The notes below the pieces were generated by a model. It worked only from the letters and a program-made list of their open reading frames with translations. It did no database searches and was not told where the DNA came from. From contig JAFAJU010000604.1 in the NCBI GenBank assembly GCA_019236035.1, positions 1 to 6,874 on the forward strand: 6,874 nt of DNA, written 5' to 3'. Source of the DNA: Verrucomicrobiota bacterium (GTDB taxonomy: Bacteria > Verrucomicrobiota > Verrucomicrobiia > Chthoniobacterales > JAFAMB01). A program made the translations under genes and the position numbers. Positions 1 through 6,301 of the stretch are shown here, piece by piece (the stretch's first letter is position 1; each line of letters opens with the position of its first letter).

Positions 1-1
1 G

Positions 2-451
2 TTGGAAGACTTGTTTAAACCATTGCTGCTTCCTCACCTTTGGCGGGTTCTCGATTTTGCGACCCGCCAATCTGTAAGAGAGATCATTTTGTTTGACGTG
101 GAATTGGACAAGAACATGAAGCCCGGACCGCGGCAACGAAGTATAGACGCGGGCCAACTTTTGCTGCAGCAAAGCGCTCCGCGGGGCGAACGCCAGATGG
201 CCAGGCTGCGGGAAGCGATTCAGGCCGGGGCAGCCGTTGGGCATTTTGCGACTTTGTATGGCGTCGGCTGTGCCGCGTTTTCAATTCCGGTCAGAACTGC
301 GATCCTGAGTTATTTGCTGCAGGAACTTGTCGCAGGGGCTCCGAAGGACCCCAGGCAAGTGAAATTGCTTGAGACGGCTGCAGAATCGGTGAACGAGTTC
401 TTGCGTGTATCCTCAAACGGGCTGAACGAGGGTTTGCGTTTCCATGGCTGA
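2..451 (+). CDS. UreF-like protein, C-terminal part (partial at the window edge)
   Basis: The frame is open from the first bases of the window and ends at TGA 449-451, giving 149 visible residues. The TTG at position 2 is probably an internal codon, not the start. The protein resembles the C-terminal two thirds of the urease accessory protein UreF, which is all-helical and about 220-230 residues long. A helix of the type REIILFDVELDKNMKPGPR (about residues 26-44) is followed by a segment with an AGQLLLQQSA core. After that comes the family-like VGHFATLYGVGCAAFSIP stretch (about 79-96) and a further helix. UreF forms a complex with UreD/UreH and UreG that loads nickel into urease. The usual ending rich in A-V-R-L and LGQ is not evident, and no ureG or ureD is visible nearby. 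It may therefore be a divergent UreF-family protein with another role. The gene overlaps clpS by 8 bases, suggesting co-transcription. The family call is from recall of the pattern and is moderate at best. Confidence 0.5.
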   Translation: MEDLFKPLLLPHLWRVLDFATRQSVREIILFDVELDKNMKPGPRQRSIDAGQLLLQQSAPRGERQMARLREAIQAGAAVGHFATLYGVGCAAFSIPVRTAILSYLLQELVAGAPKDPRQVKLLETAAESVNEFLRVSSNGLNEGLRFHG

Positions 452-719
452 AACAGTTGTTGAACCTAAGGTTGAGGTTGCGCTCGGAACTCCGTGGAAT
501 GTGGTGGTGCACAACGACCCGGTCAATCTGATGAGCTACGTCACCATGGTTTTTCAAAAGGTCTTTGGGTATTCTAAGCAAAAGGCGCAGCAGCACATGC
601 TGGAAGTTCACTACAAGGGCCGGTCGATCGTTTGGACCGGCGCGCGGGAACGAGCGGAGTTTTACCTCCAGCAGCTACATGGCTATTTGTTGCTGGCGAC
701 TTTGGAGAAAGCGGAGTGA
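444..719 (+). CDS. clpS: ClpS, ATP-dependent Clp protease adaptor
   Basis: This 91-residue protein is a full-length ClpS. In the cytoplasm ClpS binds proteins with bulky hydrophobic N-terminal residues and hands them to the ClpA or ClpC unfoldase for degradation by ClpP (the N-degron pathway). The visible family features are W18, the HNDPVNLMSYV segment (23-33), FGYS (41-44), HMLEVHYKGRS (51-61) and a C-terminal LLLATLEKA. By alignment with E. coli ClpS, N24 and D25 correspond to the residues that hold the substrate amino group (N34, D35). M30 corresponds to the gatekeeper M40, and H56 to H66. The N-terminal extension before the core is short, about 17 residues. The DPVNLMSYV form resembles the ClpS type found in Actinobacteria and some other phyla. 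ATG 444 lies inside the end of the preceding gene; a weak GAGGG at 428-432 is 11 bases upstream, so translation may be coupled. DUF2017 follows after 1 base. Confidence 0.93.
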   Translation: MAETVVEPKVEVALGTPWNVVVHNDPVNLMSYVTMVFQKVFGYSKQKAQQHMLEVHYKGRSIVWTGARERAEFYLQQLHGYLLLATLEKAE

Positions 720-720
720 A

Positions 721-1221
721 ATGCTGATTCGCCGGTTGAAGGGGAACTCGATAGAGCTCACGGATATTGAACCAATCGAAGCCGAACTGCTTCGCAAGGT
801 CCCAAGCGTTTGTGACACCGGCGGAGACAGTCGGGCCGAGGCGCGTCTGTTCAGTAACCCAGCCGATTCCAGCGAGCACCAGTTTCTGAGTGACTGGGAC
901 GAATTTGTGCGGCCCGAATTGCGCCACCTATTTGTGTCGGCCAGAAAGACCGTCGAGGAGGATCTGGGGAAACTGTCGGATCGCCCGGGCCGTCCTGGCC
1001 GGCTCGTCGTTCCGTGTGCTCACAGCGACGCCTGGCTGAATACACTAAACCAGGCCCGCTTGATCCTCGCCACCAAGTTTGACTTTACCGACGAAGAACT
1101 GTCGATGCACGAGCCGCCTCAGTCGTTTTCACGGCGCGACCTCGTTCTGCTGCAGATCAACTTTTATGCAGCAATTCAAGAACGGATTATCGATGCGGTG
1201 AATGGTGAAGAGCAGGAGTAA
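721..1221 (+). CDS. DUF2017 family protein
   Basis: The protein has 166 residues from ATG 721. I chose this start because a GGAG (713-716) lies 4 bases upstream and the clpS stop ends only 1 base before it; an in-frame ATG at 565 would lie deep inside clpS. The visible DUF2017 traits are a leading hydrophobic segment with IEPIEAELLRKV (about 16-27), a middle acidic and aromatic helix WDEFVRPELRHLF (59-71), and the characteristic HSDAWLNTLNQARLILATKF block (101-120) with TDEEL after it. The biochemical role is not known. Members of this family are often encoded directly after clpS in Actinobacteria, which supports both calls and suggests a link to ClpS-dependent proteolysis, but that link is inferred only from gene order. 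No signal peptide or membrane segment is seen, so it should be cytoplasmic. The short charged C-terminus (NGEEQE) is followed by TAA. Confidence 0.72.
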   Translation: MLIRRLKGNSIELTDIEPIEAELLRKVPSVCDTGGDSRAEARLFSNPADSSEHQFLSDWDEFVRPELRHLFVSARKTVEEDLGKLSDRPGRPGRLVVPCAHSDAWLNTLNQARLILATKFDFTDEELSMHEPPQSFSRRDLVLLQINFYAAIQERIIDAVNGEEQE

Positions 1222-1253
1222 CGCCGCCAAAGAGGCACTCGATGTTGTTGCGC

Positions 1254-1272
1254 GGTGGCCGCAAAGGCCGCT
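1254..1272 (+). terminator. Weak hairpin after the clpS-DUF2017 cluster
   Basis: GGTGGCC (1254-1260) and GGCCGCT (1266-1272) can pair across a GCAAA loop, giving 7 pairs of which two are G-U. It sits 32 bases after the DUF2017 stop and before the next promoter-like sequence, where a terminator would be expected. No T-run follows, so it is not a canonical intrinsic terminator, and the same bases also read as a GGCCGC direct repeat. Low confidence. Confidence 0.2.
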
Positions 1273-1311
1273 CAGAGATAATGTTTCGGGCGCTTCCAAA
1301 TAATTCGGATC

Positions 1312-1339
1312 TTGAAGCGTATAGGCGACCGGCTAGGCT
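1312..1339 (+). promoter_or_regulatory. Putative promoter of the DUF151 gene
   Basis: TTGAAG (1312-1317) and TAGGCT (1334-1339) are separated by 16 bases and form a partial match to a sigma-70-type -35/-10 pair. The -10-like box ends only 6 bases before ATG 1346, so transcription would begin at or very near the start codon and the mRNA would be leaderless or nearly so. No Shine-Dalgarno sequence is seen, which fits this. A match of this quality can arise by chance. Confidence 0.3.
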
Positions 1340-1345
1340 TGCGGT

Positions 1346-1819
1346 ATGAGTAAGCCTGTTGTCGAAGTGCAGGTTCGCGCTGTGATTCCCACGAGCGGTG
1401 GCTGTGCGGTATTTCTTGGCAACGAGGAAAAAGTTTTCGTGATCTATGTTGATCAGAGCGTTGGTGCGGCGATTACTATGTTCATGCGCGGCACACAAAA
1501 GGAGCGGCCGCTCACTCACGATTTGCTCGCTCACATTTTAAGAGCGCTCGGAGCAAGGGTCGAGCGAGTGATCATCAATGATCTCAAGCGGGGCACCTAT
1601 TTTGCGAGACTTATCCTCAATGCGGAAAACGAACTGCAACAAAAGAAAATCGTCGAGATTGATGCGCGACCAAGTGACTGTATCGCGATGGCGACGCAGC
1701 AAACGGCTCCGATCTATGTGAGCCGCGAGGTCTGGGAGGAAGTCGAGGATATGAGCGAAGTGCTTCGGAAAATGGAGGAAGAAAGCTCTCAATCCGAAGA
1801 AACGGACGAAGAAGAGTGA
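1346..1819 (+). CDS. Bifunctional nuclease domain protein (DUF151/BFN)
   Basis: This 157-residue protein belongs to the DUF151 (bifunctional nuclease, BFN) family, related to the Thermotoga protein TM0160 and to plant proteins reported to have RNase and DNase activity. The domain covers about residues 5-135. Visible conserved parts are VFVIYVDQSVGAAI (30-43), RPLTHDLL with H58 (54-61), INDLKRGTYFARL with D79 (77-89) and VEIDARPSDCIAMA (103-116). The last of these is the most diagnostic. An acidic tail follows, EEESSQSEETDEEE (144-157), likely flexible. The start is well fixed: an in-frame TAG lies at 1334-1336 and ATG 1346 is the only start-type codon after it. There is no clear ribosome binding site. 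It is separated by 124 bases from the DUF2017 gene and probably transcribed on its own. The cellular substrate in bacteria is not established, so the nuclease name is by family only. Confidence 0.87.
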   Translation: MSKPVVEVQVRAVIPTSGGCAVFLGNEEKVFVIYVDQSVGAAITMFMRGTQKERPLTHDLLAHILRALGARVERVIINDLKRGTYFARLILNAENELQQKKIVEIDARPSDCIAMATQQTAPIYVSREVWEEVEDMSEVLRKMEEESSQSEETDEEE

Positions 1820-1901
1820 CGTAAGGCAGGAACGCGCTCTTACACGTCCTGGGATTTGCGAGCGACGCAGGCTGAACCCGGTGAATTTTTGCAGCTGTTG
1901 A

Positions 1902-1929
1902 TTGAATTTAGAACCTGGTCACTTAGTTT
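1902..1929 (+). promoter_or_regulatory. Putative promoter of speA
   Basis: TTGAAT (1902-1907) and TAGTTT (1924-1929) are spaced by 16 bases and end 9 bases before ATG 1939. The arrangement closely parallels the one in front of the DUF151 gene (same TTGAA core, same 16-base spacing, TAG-type -10). If used, the leader would be only about 1-3 bases. No Shine-Dalgarno sequence is present between it and the start. Matches are partial, so this remains tentative. The rest of the 119-base gap contains only a weak CAGGA/TCCTG pairing (1827-1831 with 1847-1851). Confidence 0.33.
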
Positions 1930-1938
1930 GCCGTCGAC

Positions 1939-3861
1939 ATGACTGAAACGTGGGATATTCCTTCCGCCATAGCCCTCTACAACATTGATCGCTGGGGTAC
2001 TGGCTATTTCACTATCAACGGTGCCGGGAACGTTCAGGTGATGCCGACGCTGGCTTACGGCAAAGCGATCGACTTGATGGACGTTATTAGCGAGGCCCGC
2101 GACCGCGGGATGTCTTTTCCCCTCGTAGTTCGGTTCCAGGACCTCCTTAGGCATAGAGTCGAGACGATCAACCGCGCCTTCCAATCGGCGATAGCCGAAG
2201 CGAACTATCAAAACGTCTACAAAGGGGTTTTCCCAATCAAGGTCAACCAGCTTCGAGAAGTCGTTGAGGAAATTATGGACGCCGGCCGGCCGTTTAATTT
2301 CGGCCTCGAAGCAGGTAGCAAACCGGAGCTGATCGCTGCGCTGGCGGTACATCGGGATCCGGACAGCCTGATCATTTGTAACGGGTACAAAGATCCGACT
2401 TTTATCCAGAACGCCTTACTTGGCCGCAAGCTGGGCAAACAGGTGATCATGGTCGTGGAGAAGCTGGAGGAAGTCCGGCAGATCCTGCAGGTCTCCCGAG
2501 AGATGAACGTGATGCCATTAATGGGGCTCCGGGTTCGACTCCAATCCAAGGGTTCAGGCAAATGGGCGACGAGTGGAGGAGAGAACGCCAAGTTCGGCTT
2601 GTCCACGGCCGACCTGGTTTCGGCGAGTAACTATCTGAAGAGCGAGGGAATGGCCGAGTCTCTGGTGCTGGTGCATTTCCACGTTGGTTCGCAGGTGCCG
2701 GACATCGGCGTGATCAAGCGAGCCGTGCGCGAGGCGGCGCGCTTCTATGCGAAATTGTCGAAGATGGGCCACCCGATGCAATTCGTCGATGTCGGCGGTG
2801 GTTTGGGCGTTGACTATGACGGGTCGCGTACGGCGTTCGACAGTTCGATGAATTACACACTCCAGGAGTATGCCCGGGACGTAGTGTACAACATCATCGA
2901 CGTCTGCGAGTCCGAAAAAGTGCCGCACCCGATCATCGTAAGCGAGAGCGGCCGGGCAATTGTAGCGCATCATTCCGTGCTAGTGGTAGAGGCTTTCAGT
3001 TCAATCGAGAAAGGATCGGCCGATCTGGCGCTGGAGATCAGCGAAACCGACCCGAAGCTGTTGCACGAGATGGTCGAAACTCAGAAAGCCTTATCAAAAC
3101 AGAATCGCATGGAGGTACTGCACGACGCGCAACAGATCAAGGAACAGTGCCAATCGATGTTTGAGCTCGGGCTGCTGGATCTTGAGAGTAAAGCCAAGAT
3201 TGAGATCATTTATTGGCAGATTGCACAGTCAGTGGTCGAATTATGTCGCGGGATGCGGTATGTCCCGGACGAGGTTAAAGAACTGGAAACGGCGCTGGGA
3301 GATCAATACCTATGTAATTTTTCGGTCTTCCAGTCCTTGTTAGATCATTGGGCGCTCGGCCAGTTATTTCCGATTATGCCCGTTCACCACTTGGAACAAC
3401 CACCGGATCGCAACGGTACTTTGGTGGATATCACCTGCGATTCGGATGGGAAGGTGAGCAAGTTTATCGACTTGCAAGATGTTAAAGAGACTTTGCCTCT
3501 GCATCGGATGCGTCCTGGGGAGCCGTACTACCTCGGTTTCTTTCTAATGGGCGCTTACCAGGACATCATGGGGGACCTGCACAATCTGTTTGGCCGGGTA
3601 AACGAGGTGCACGTTTTCCTGGATGAAGATGAGGATTCAGGGTGGTACATCGAGGAAGTCATAGAAGGTAGCACCGTGGGAAGTGTTCTTTCGATGACTC
3701 AGTGGGATCAACACGAACTCATTCGCCTGGTGAAGGGACAGGTAGACGCGGCAATTAAATCAAACCGCCTGAAACCGAACGAGGCTATGCGTCTCCTGAG
3801 CGATTACGAACGCGGCCTGAAGGGCTACACGTATCTGAACTTCCAGAATGGCGGGCGTTGA
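1939..3861 (+). CDS. speA: Biosynthetic arginine decarboxylase
   Basis: The 640-residue protein is full length compared with about 658 in E. coli SpeA. It is a PLP enzyme that converts arginine to agmatine and CO2, the first step of the agmatine route to putrescine and other polyamines. The N-terminus WDIPSAIALYNIDRWGTGYF is typical. The PLP lysine is K101 in GVFPIKVNQ (96-104). HFHVGSQ (246-252) and the glycine loop DVGGGLGVDYDGS (284-296) form the barrel and phosphate site, and SESGR (335-339) follows. The C-terminal beta domain has NGTLVDITCDSDGK, with the catalytic-type C500, then GAYQDIMGDLHNLFG with Y540. All key residues are present. ATG 1939 is the first start codon after an in-frame TAG at 1924-1926. 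It appears to be monocistronic; no agmatinase or agmatine deiminase gene is visible, so the downstream steps must be encoded elsewhere. It converges on the penicillin-binding protein gene. Confidence 0.97.
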   Translation: MTETWDIPSAIALYNIDRWGTGYFTINGAGNVQVMPTLAYGKAIDLMDVISEARDRGMSFPLVVRFQDLLRHRVETINRAFQSAIAEANYQNVYKGVFPIKVNQLREVVEEIMDAGRPFNFGLEAGSKPELIAALAVHRDPDSLIICNGYKDPTFIQNALLGRKLGKQVIMVVEKLEEVRQILQVSREMNVMPLMGLRVRLQSKGSGKWATSGGENAKFGLSTADLVSASNYLKSEGMAESLVLVHFHVGSQVPDIGVIKRAVREAARFYAKLSKMGHPMQFVDVGGGLGVDYDGSRTAFDSSMNYTLQEYARDVVYNIIDVCESEKVPHPIIVSESGRAIVAHHSVLVVEAFSSIEKGSADLALEISETDPKLLHEMVETQKALSKQNRMEVLHDAQQIKEQCQSMFELGLLDLESKAKIEIIYWQIAQSVVELCRGMRYVPDEVKELETALGDQYLCNFSVFQSLLDHWALGQLFPIMPVHHLEQPPDRNGTLVDITCDSDGKVSKFIDLQDVKETLPLHRMRPGEPYYLGFFLMGAYQDIMGDLHNLFGRVNEVHVFLDEDEDSGWYIEEVIEGSTVGSVLSMTQWDQHELIRLVKGQVDAAIKSNRLKPNEAMRLLSDYERGLKGYTYLNFQNGGR

Positions 3862-3905
3862 TCTTTGTGGCATTCCTGAAATTGGCAAAAACCGCGCGCC
3901 CGTCA

Positions 3906-4148
3906 CTGGAGGGCTTCGTCGTAGCAGCCACCGCGGAATGGCTCGGCCTCACCCATTGTCTGGAGGGGCGTTGCTTGCAACGCCTTCGGCCGACAGGCCG
4001 AAAGAACGCTAAACTAAACCACCCATCGACGACAACCCAGCGAAGGAGTTGCAAGCAGTTCCCCTCCAGGTTCTAATTTCTTGACCAGACTTTCTCGCTA
4101 GTTCCGGCCGTTTGCGCGGTGGCTGCTACGACGGATCAGCCCCTCCAG
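3906..4148. repeat. Nested inverted-repeat element (REP/BIME- or MITE-like) filling the speA-PBP gap
   Basis: The 297-base gap between the two convergent genes is mostly this symmetrical structure. CTGGAGGG occurs four times facing inwards: on + at 3906 and 3960, and as its complement ending at 4069 and 4148; three of the four extend to CTGGAGGGG. Outer arms: the 19-mer CGTCGTAGCAGCCACCGCG (3917-3935) has a perfect inverted copy at 4115-4133, and the spacer to the boundary motif is 3 bases on the left and 7 on the right. Inner arms: 3960-3984 and 4045-4069 match at 21 of 25 positions in inverted orientation. Inside the left inner arm and just after it are two perfect small hairpins. The short open frames here have no protein-like character. 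No clear target-site duplication flanks it. It may be a dispersed palindromic repeat or a non-autonomous mobile element and may also end transcription from both sides. The repeat itself is plain in the sequence; its class is inferred. Confidence 0.85.
3967..4002. repeat. Tandem perfect hairpins inside the inverted-repeat element
   Basis: GGCGTTGC (3967-3974), a TT loop and GCAACGCC (3977-3984) form a perfect 8-bp stem. Directly after it, TTCGGCC (3985-3991), a GACA loop and GGCCGAA (3996-4002) form a perfect 7-bp stem. There is no spacer between the two. Neither is followed by a T-run on either strand, so neither is a textbook terminator, but either could still slow polymerase or protect mRNA 3' ends of the convergent genes. 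The first stem competes with the larger pairing of 3960-3984 to 4045-4069. Confidence 0.85.
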
Positions 4149-4158
4149 AACCCGCCGC

Positions 4159-6279
4159 TCAGCCACCGAACAGATGACGTAACGATCGGAAGAACCGGCT
4201 AGAAAAATCGTTTCTGTCATCGCGTCGATCTGTGGAGCTGCCAATTTCTTCTCGTTCGTGCACCGGGCAGGTTTGGCTGGGAACAATCGATTGGGGTAGC
4301 ATAATCTCATAAGAAGTCCCTGCCGCGTTGCAAGCATCCGTGGCCAGACGATTCGATACGGAACATAGCCGGACGCGCACCAATGGTTCAGGCGCCGGAA
4401 ACGGTCCGTCCGGATATTTCTGTCGTGAGGCTTTTTCCATCACCCGGACCCAGATTGGAAGTGCCAGGGTCGCACCGTAGCCATGTTCCTGGATCGTTTG
4501 CGGATGGTCAAAGCCAACCCAGACGCCGCAAGTAAGCGAATTGGTGAAACCGACGAACCAAGCATCCTTATAGTCGTCAGTCGTCCCGGTCTTTCCGGCG
4601 GCATAGCGGGTTAAGCCGAGCGTCTTGACCGACGCAGCGGTGCCGCGCTCAATAACTCCGCGCAGGGTTTGGGCGATCATCCATGCGACCGCCGGGGAAA
4701 TGGCCTGTTTGCGGCCTGGATGAGCCTGGTAAATGATGTTGCCGTCGGCGTCGTCGATTCGTTCGACCAGATAAGGTTCTTTTCGCTGACCTTGAGCAGC
4801 AAAGACCGAATAGGCGGCGGTCACATCTTTTAAATCCGACTCAAACGCGCCGAGGTAAGTTGCGGGCACGTGAGGGATACTCCGAGCAAAGCCAACCGAT
4901 TGTCCGATAGTGATCACGCGATCGAGCGTGGCAAGCTCGCCAACCCGGATCGTCATCGTGTTTCTGGAGAAAATCAGCCCGTTACGCGCCGGTAAAACTC
5001 CATGATTTTCTCGATCCGAGTTGTTCGGATGCCAATTCGGGGCCGCCGGCAATTCTCCGTTACGCAACGGAGCGTCCTCGATCCCGGTGCCCGGCATCAT
5101 TCCTCGGGCGTAGGCTGCTGCGTAGACAAAAGGCTTAAAAGTTGAACCTACCTGGCGGTACGCTTGGAGAGCACGATTGTACTTACTATCGCGATAGTCT
5201 CGTCCGCCTACCAAGGCTCGAATTGCTCCAGTGCGATTATCGATCGCGACCACGTCGCCTTGCAGGTAAACAGTCTGCTCTTCGGCTGCCCGCGATTGAT
5301 CGGTAAAGTCACTTTTCTTGGGATGTTTGTAATCCGGTTTGCTCTCTACCTGAGTTAACCAACTATCCACAGCTTGTTCAGCCGTCCGCTGTAAATCCTG
5401 ATCAAGTGAGGTGTAAATACGCAGCCCGCCGCCATCAATGTCATCCTGGCTCACCAGCCCCTGTAACTCCCGGTAGAGTGCGTCCATTGCATAGTTCTCC
5501 TGCGGCGTGGAAGTGCGCCGCCCTGCGATCCGTACCGATGCCTGCTTTGCAGTTTCTGCTTCAGAAGCTGGAATCATTTTCAGCTCAACCATGCGATCGA
5601 GGACCTCATTGCGTTGATCAAGCGCGCCTTGGAGATTGGTAAAGGGCGAGTAACGGTTCGGACTGCGAATAAGTCCAGCCAGTAATGCCGCTTCCGACAC
5701 ATTCAAATCGGCCGAGGATTTTCCGAAATAGGCTTGGGCAGCAGTCTCAAGGCCGTATAACCCCGAGCCGAAGTAGATCCTGTTCGTGTAAAATCCTAAA
5801 ATCTGATTCTTGGAATAAGTGGACTCGATCCGGCAAGCGACAAAGGCTTCGAGGATCTTCCGGCTCAAATCCCGTCCACCAAGGGAGAAGCTGTTGCGGG
5901 CGAGTTGTTGGGTGATTGTGCTACCCCCTTCCCGGACTCCAAGGCGCGCAACGTCACGCAGGAGTGCTCGGAGGATTCCTACCGGGTCGATTCCGTGGTG
6001 TTGAAAGAACCGCGAGTCTTCACGGGCTAGCAAAGCCTTTTTGAACAGCGGAGAGACTTTGTCGGCTTCGATCAGAATTCGATTTTCTCCGAAAAGCCGG
6101 CTATAAACCTTCCCATCCATGTCGTAGACCCATGACCGCTCCGGGATCTTCCCAACGTCCTTCAGGTCGAACGTCAGGGACCACGCGAAATAAACTGCTC
6201 CAAGGATGACTAAGCAGATTGCGGCCGAGAGCCCTAAACCGATGGCCAGCCGGATCAGAAAGTGGCTCTTCTTTTTCAT
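4159..6279 (-). CDS. Class A penicillin-binding protein (PBP1A family, bifunctional transglycosylase/transpeptidase)
   Basis: The protein has 706 residues from ATG 6277-6279. It polymerises lipid II into glycan strands and crosslinks the peptides at the outer face of the cytoplasmic membrane. A basic start (MKKK) and one membrane segment at about 7-33 anchor it. The GT51 domain (about 45-220) shows AREDSRFFQHHGID with catalytic-type E87, GGSTITQQLARN (118-129) and SRKILEAFVACRIE with E144/E152. The transpeptidase domain has STFK with S379 and K382, SRN (438-440) and KTGT (563-566). All motifs are intact. The C-terminal tail carries spaced cysteines (C639, C650, C671), a pattern seen in PBP1 proteins of several Gram-negative phyla. 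An in-frame upstream ATG at 6372 would add 31 residues overlapping trmD and lacking PBP character. The chosen start directly precedes the membrane anchor, lies 22 bases after the trmD stop, and has only a partial Shine-Dalgarno (TGGA) upstream. Probably co-transcribed with trmD. Confidence 0.95.
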   Translation of the reverse strand: MKKKSHFLIRLAIGLGLSAAICLVILGAVYFAWSLTFDLKDVGKIPERSWVYDMDGKVYSRLFGENRILIEADKVSPLFKKALLAREDSRFFQHHGIDPVGILRALLRDVARLGVREGGSTITQQLARNSFSLGGRDLSRKILEAFVACRIESTYSKNQILGFYTNRIYFGSGLYGLETAAQAYFGKSSADLNVSEAALLAGLIRSPNRYSPFTNLQGALDQRNEVLDRMVELKMIPASEAETAKQASVRIAGRRTSTPQENYAMDALYRELQGLVSQDDIDGGGLRIYTSLDQDLQRTAEQAVDSWLTQVESKPDYKHPKKSDFTDQSRAAEEQTVYLQGDVVAIDNRTGAIRALVGGRDYRDSKYNRALQAYRQVGSTFKPFVYAAAYARGMMPGTGIEDAPLRNGELPAAPNWHPNNSDRENHGVLPARNGLIFSRNTMTIRVGELATLDRVITIGQSVGFARSIPHVPATYLGAFESDLKDVTAAYSVFAAQGQRKEPYLVERIDDADGNIIYQAHPGRKQAISPAVAWMIAQTLRGVIERGTAASVKTLGLTRYAAGKTGTTDDYKDAWFVGFTNSLTCGVWVGFDHPQTIQEHGYGATLALPIWVRVMEKASRQKYPDGPFPAPEPLVRVRLCSVSNRLATDACNAAGTSYEIMLPQSIVPSQTCPVHEREEIGSSTDRRDDRNDFSSRFFRSLRHLFGG

Positions 6280-6301
6280 CAGGGTTCCAGGCGCGTCATC
6301 G

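Noticed and set aside
565..720. Upstream ATG extending the DUF2017 gene to 218 residues
   Set aside because: The extension lies within clpS in another frame and reads as an arginine- and serine-rich shadow; ATG 721 has a GGAG at good spacing and begins the family-like sequence.
1840..2606. Minus-strand open frames of 170 and 129 codons over the speA start region
   Set aside because: They are antisense shadows of the strongly conserved speA coding sequence.
3785..4054. Open frame of 89 codons on - across the same gap
   Set aside because: It overlaps the 3' end of speA and the repeat arms; the translation is rich in R, S and V with no domain character, so it is a shadow frame.
3858..4076. Open frame of 72 codons on + overlapping the speA end and the intergenic region
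   Set aside because: It runs through the inverted-repeat element, has no ribosome binding site or protein-like composition, and is explained by the repeat DNA.
3898..4154. Target-site duplication flanking the inverted-repeat element
   Set aside because: Only a 4-base CCCG is shared between the two flanks and its distance from the ends differs, so it cannot be told from chance.
5164..5915. Plus-strand open frames antisense to the PBP gene
   Set aside because: No domain character or start signals; the opposite strand carries the intact PBP motifs throughout.
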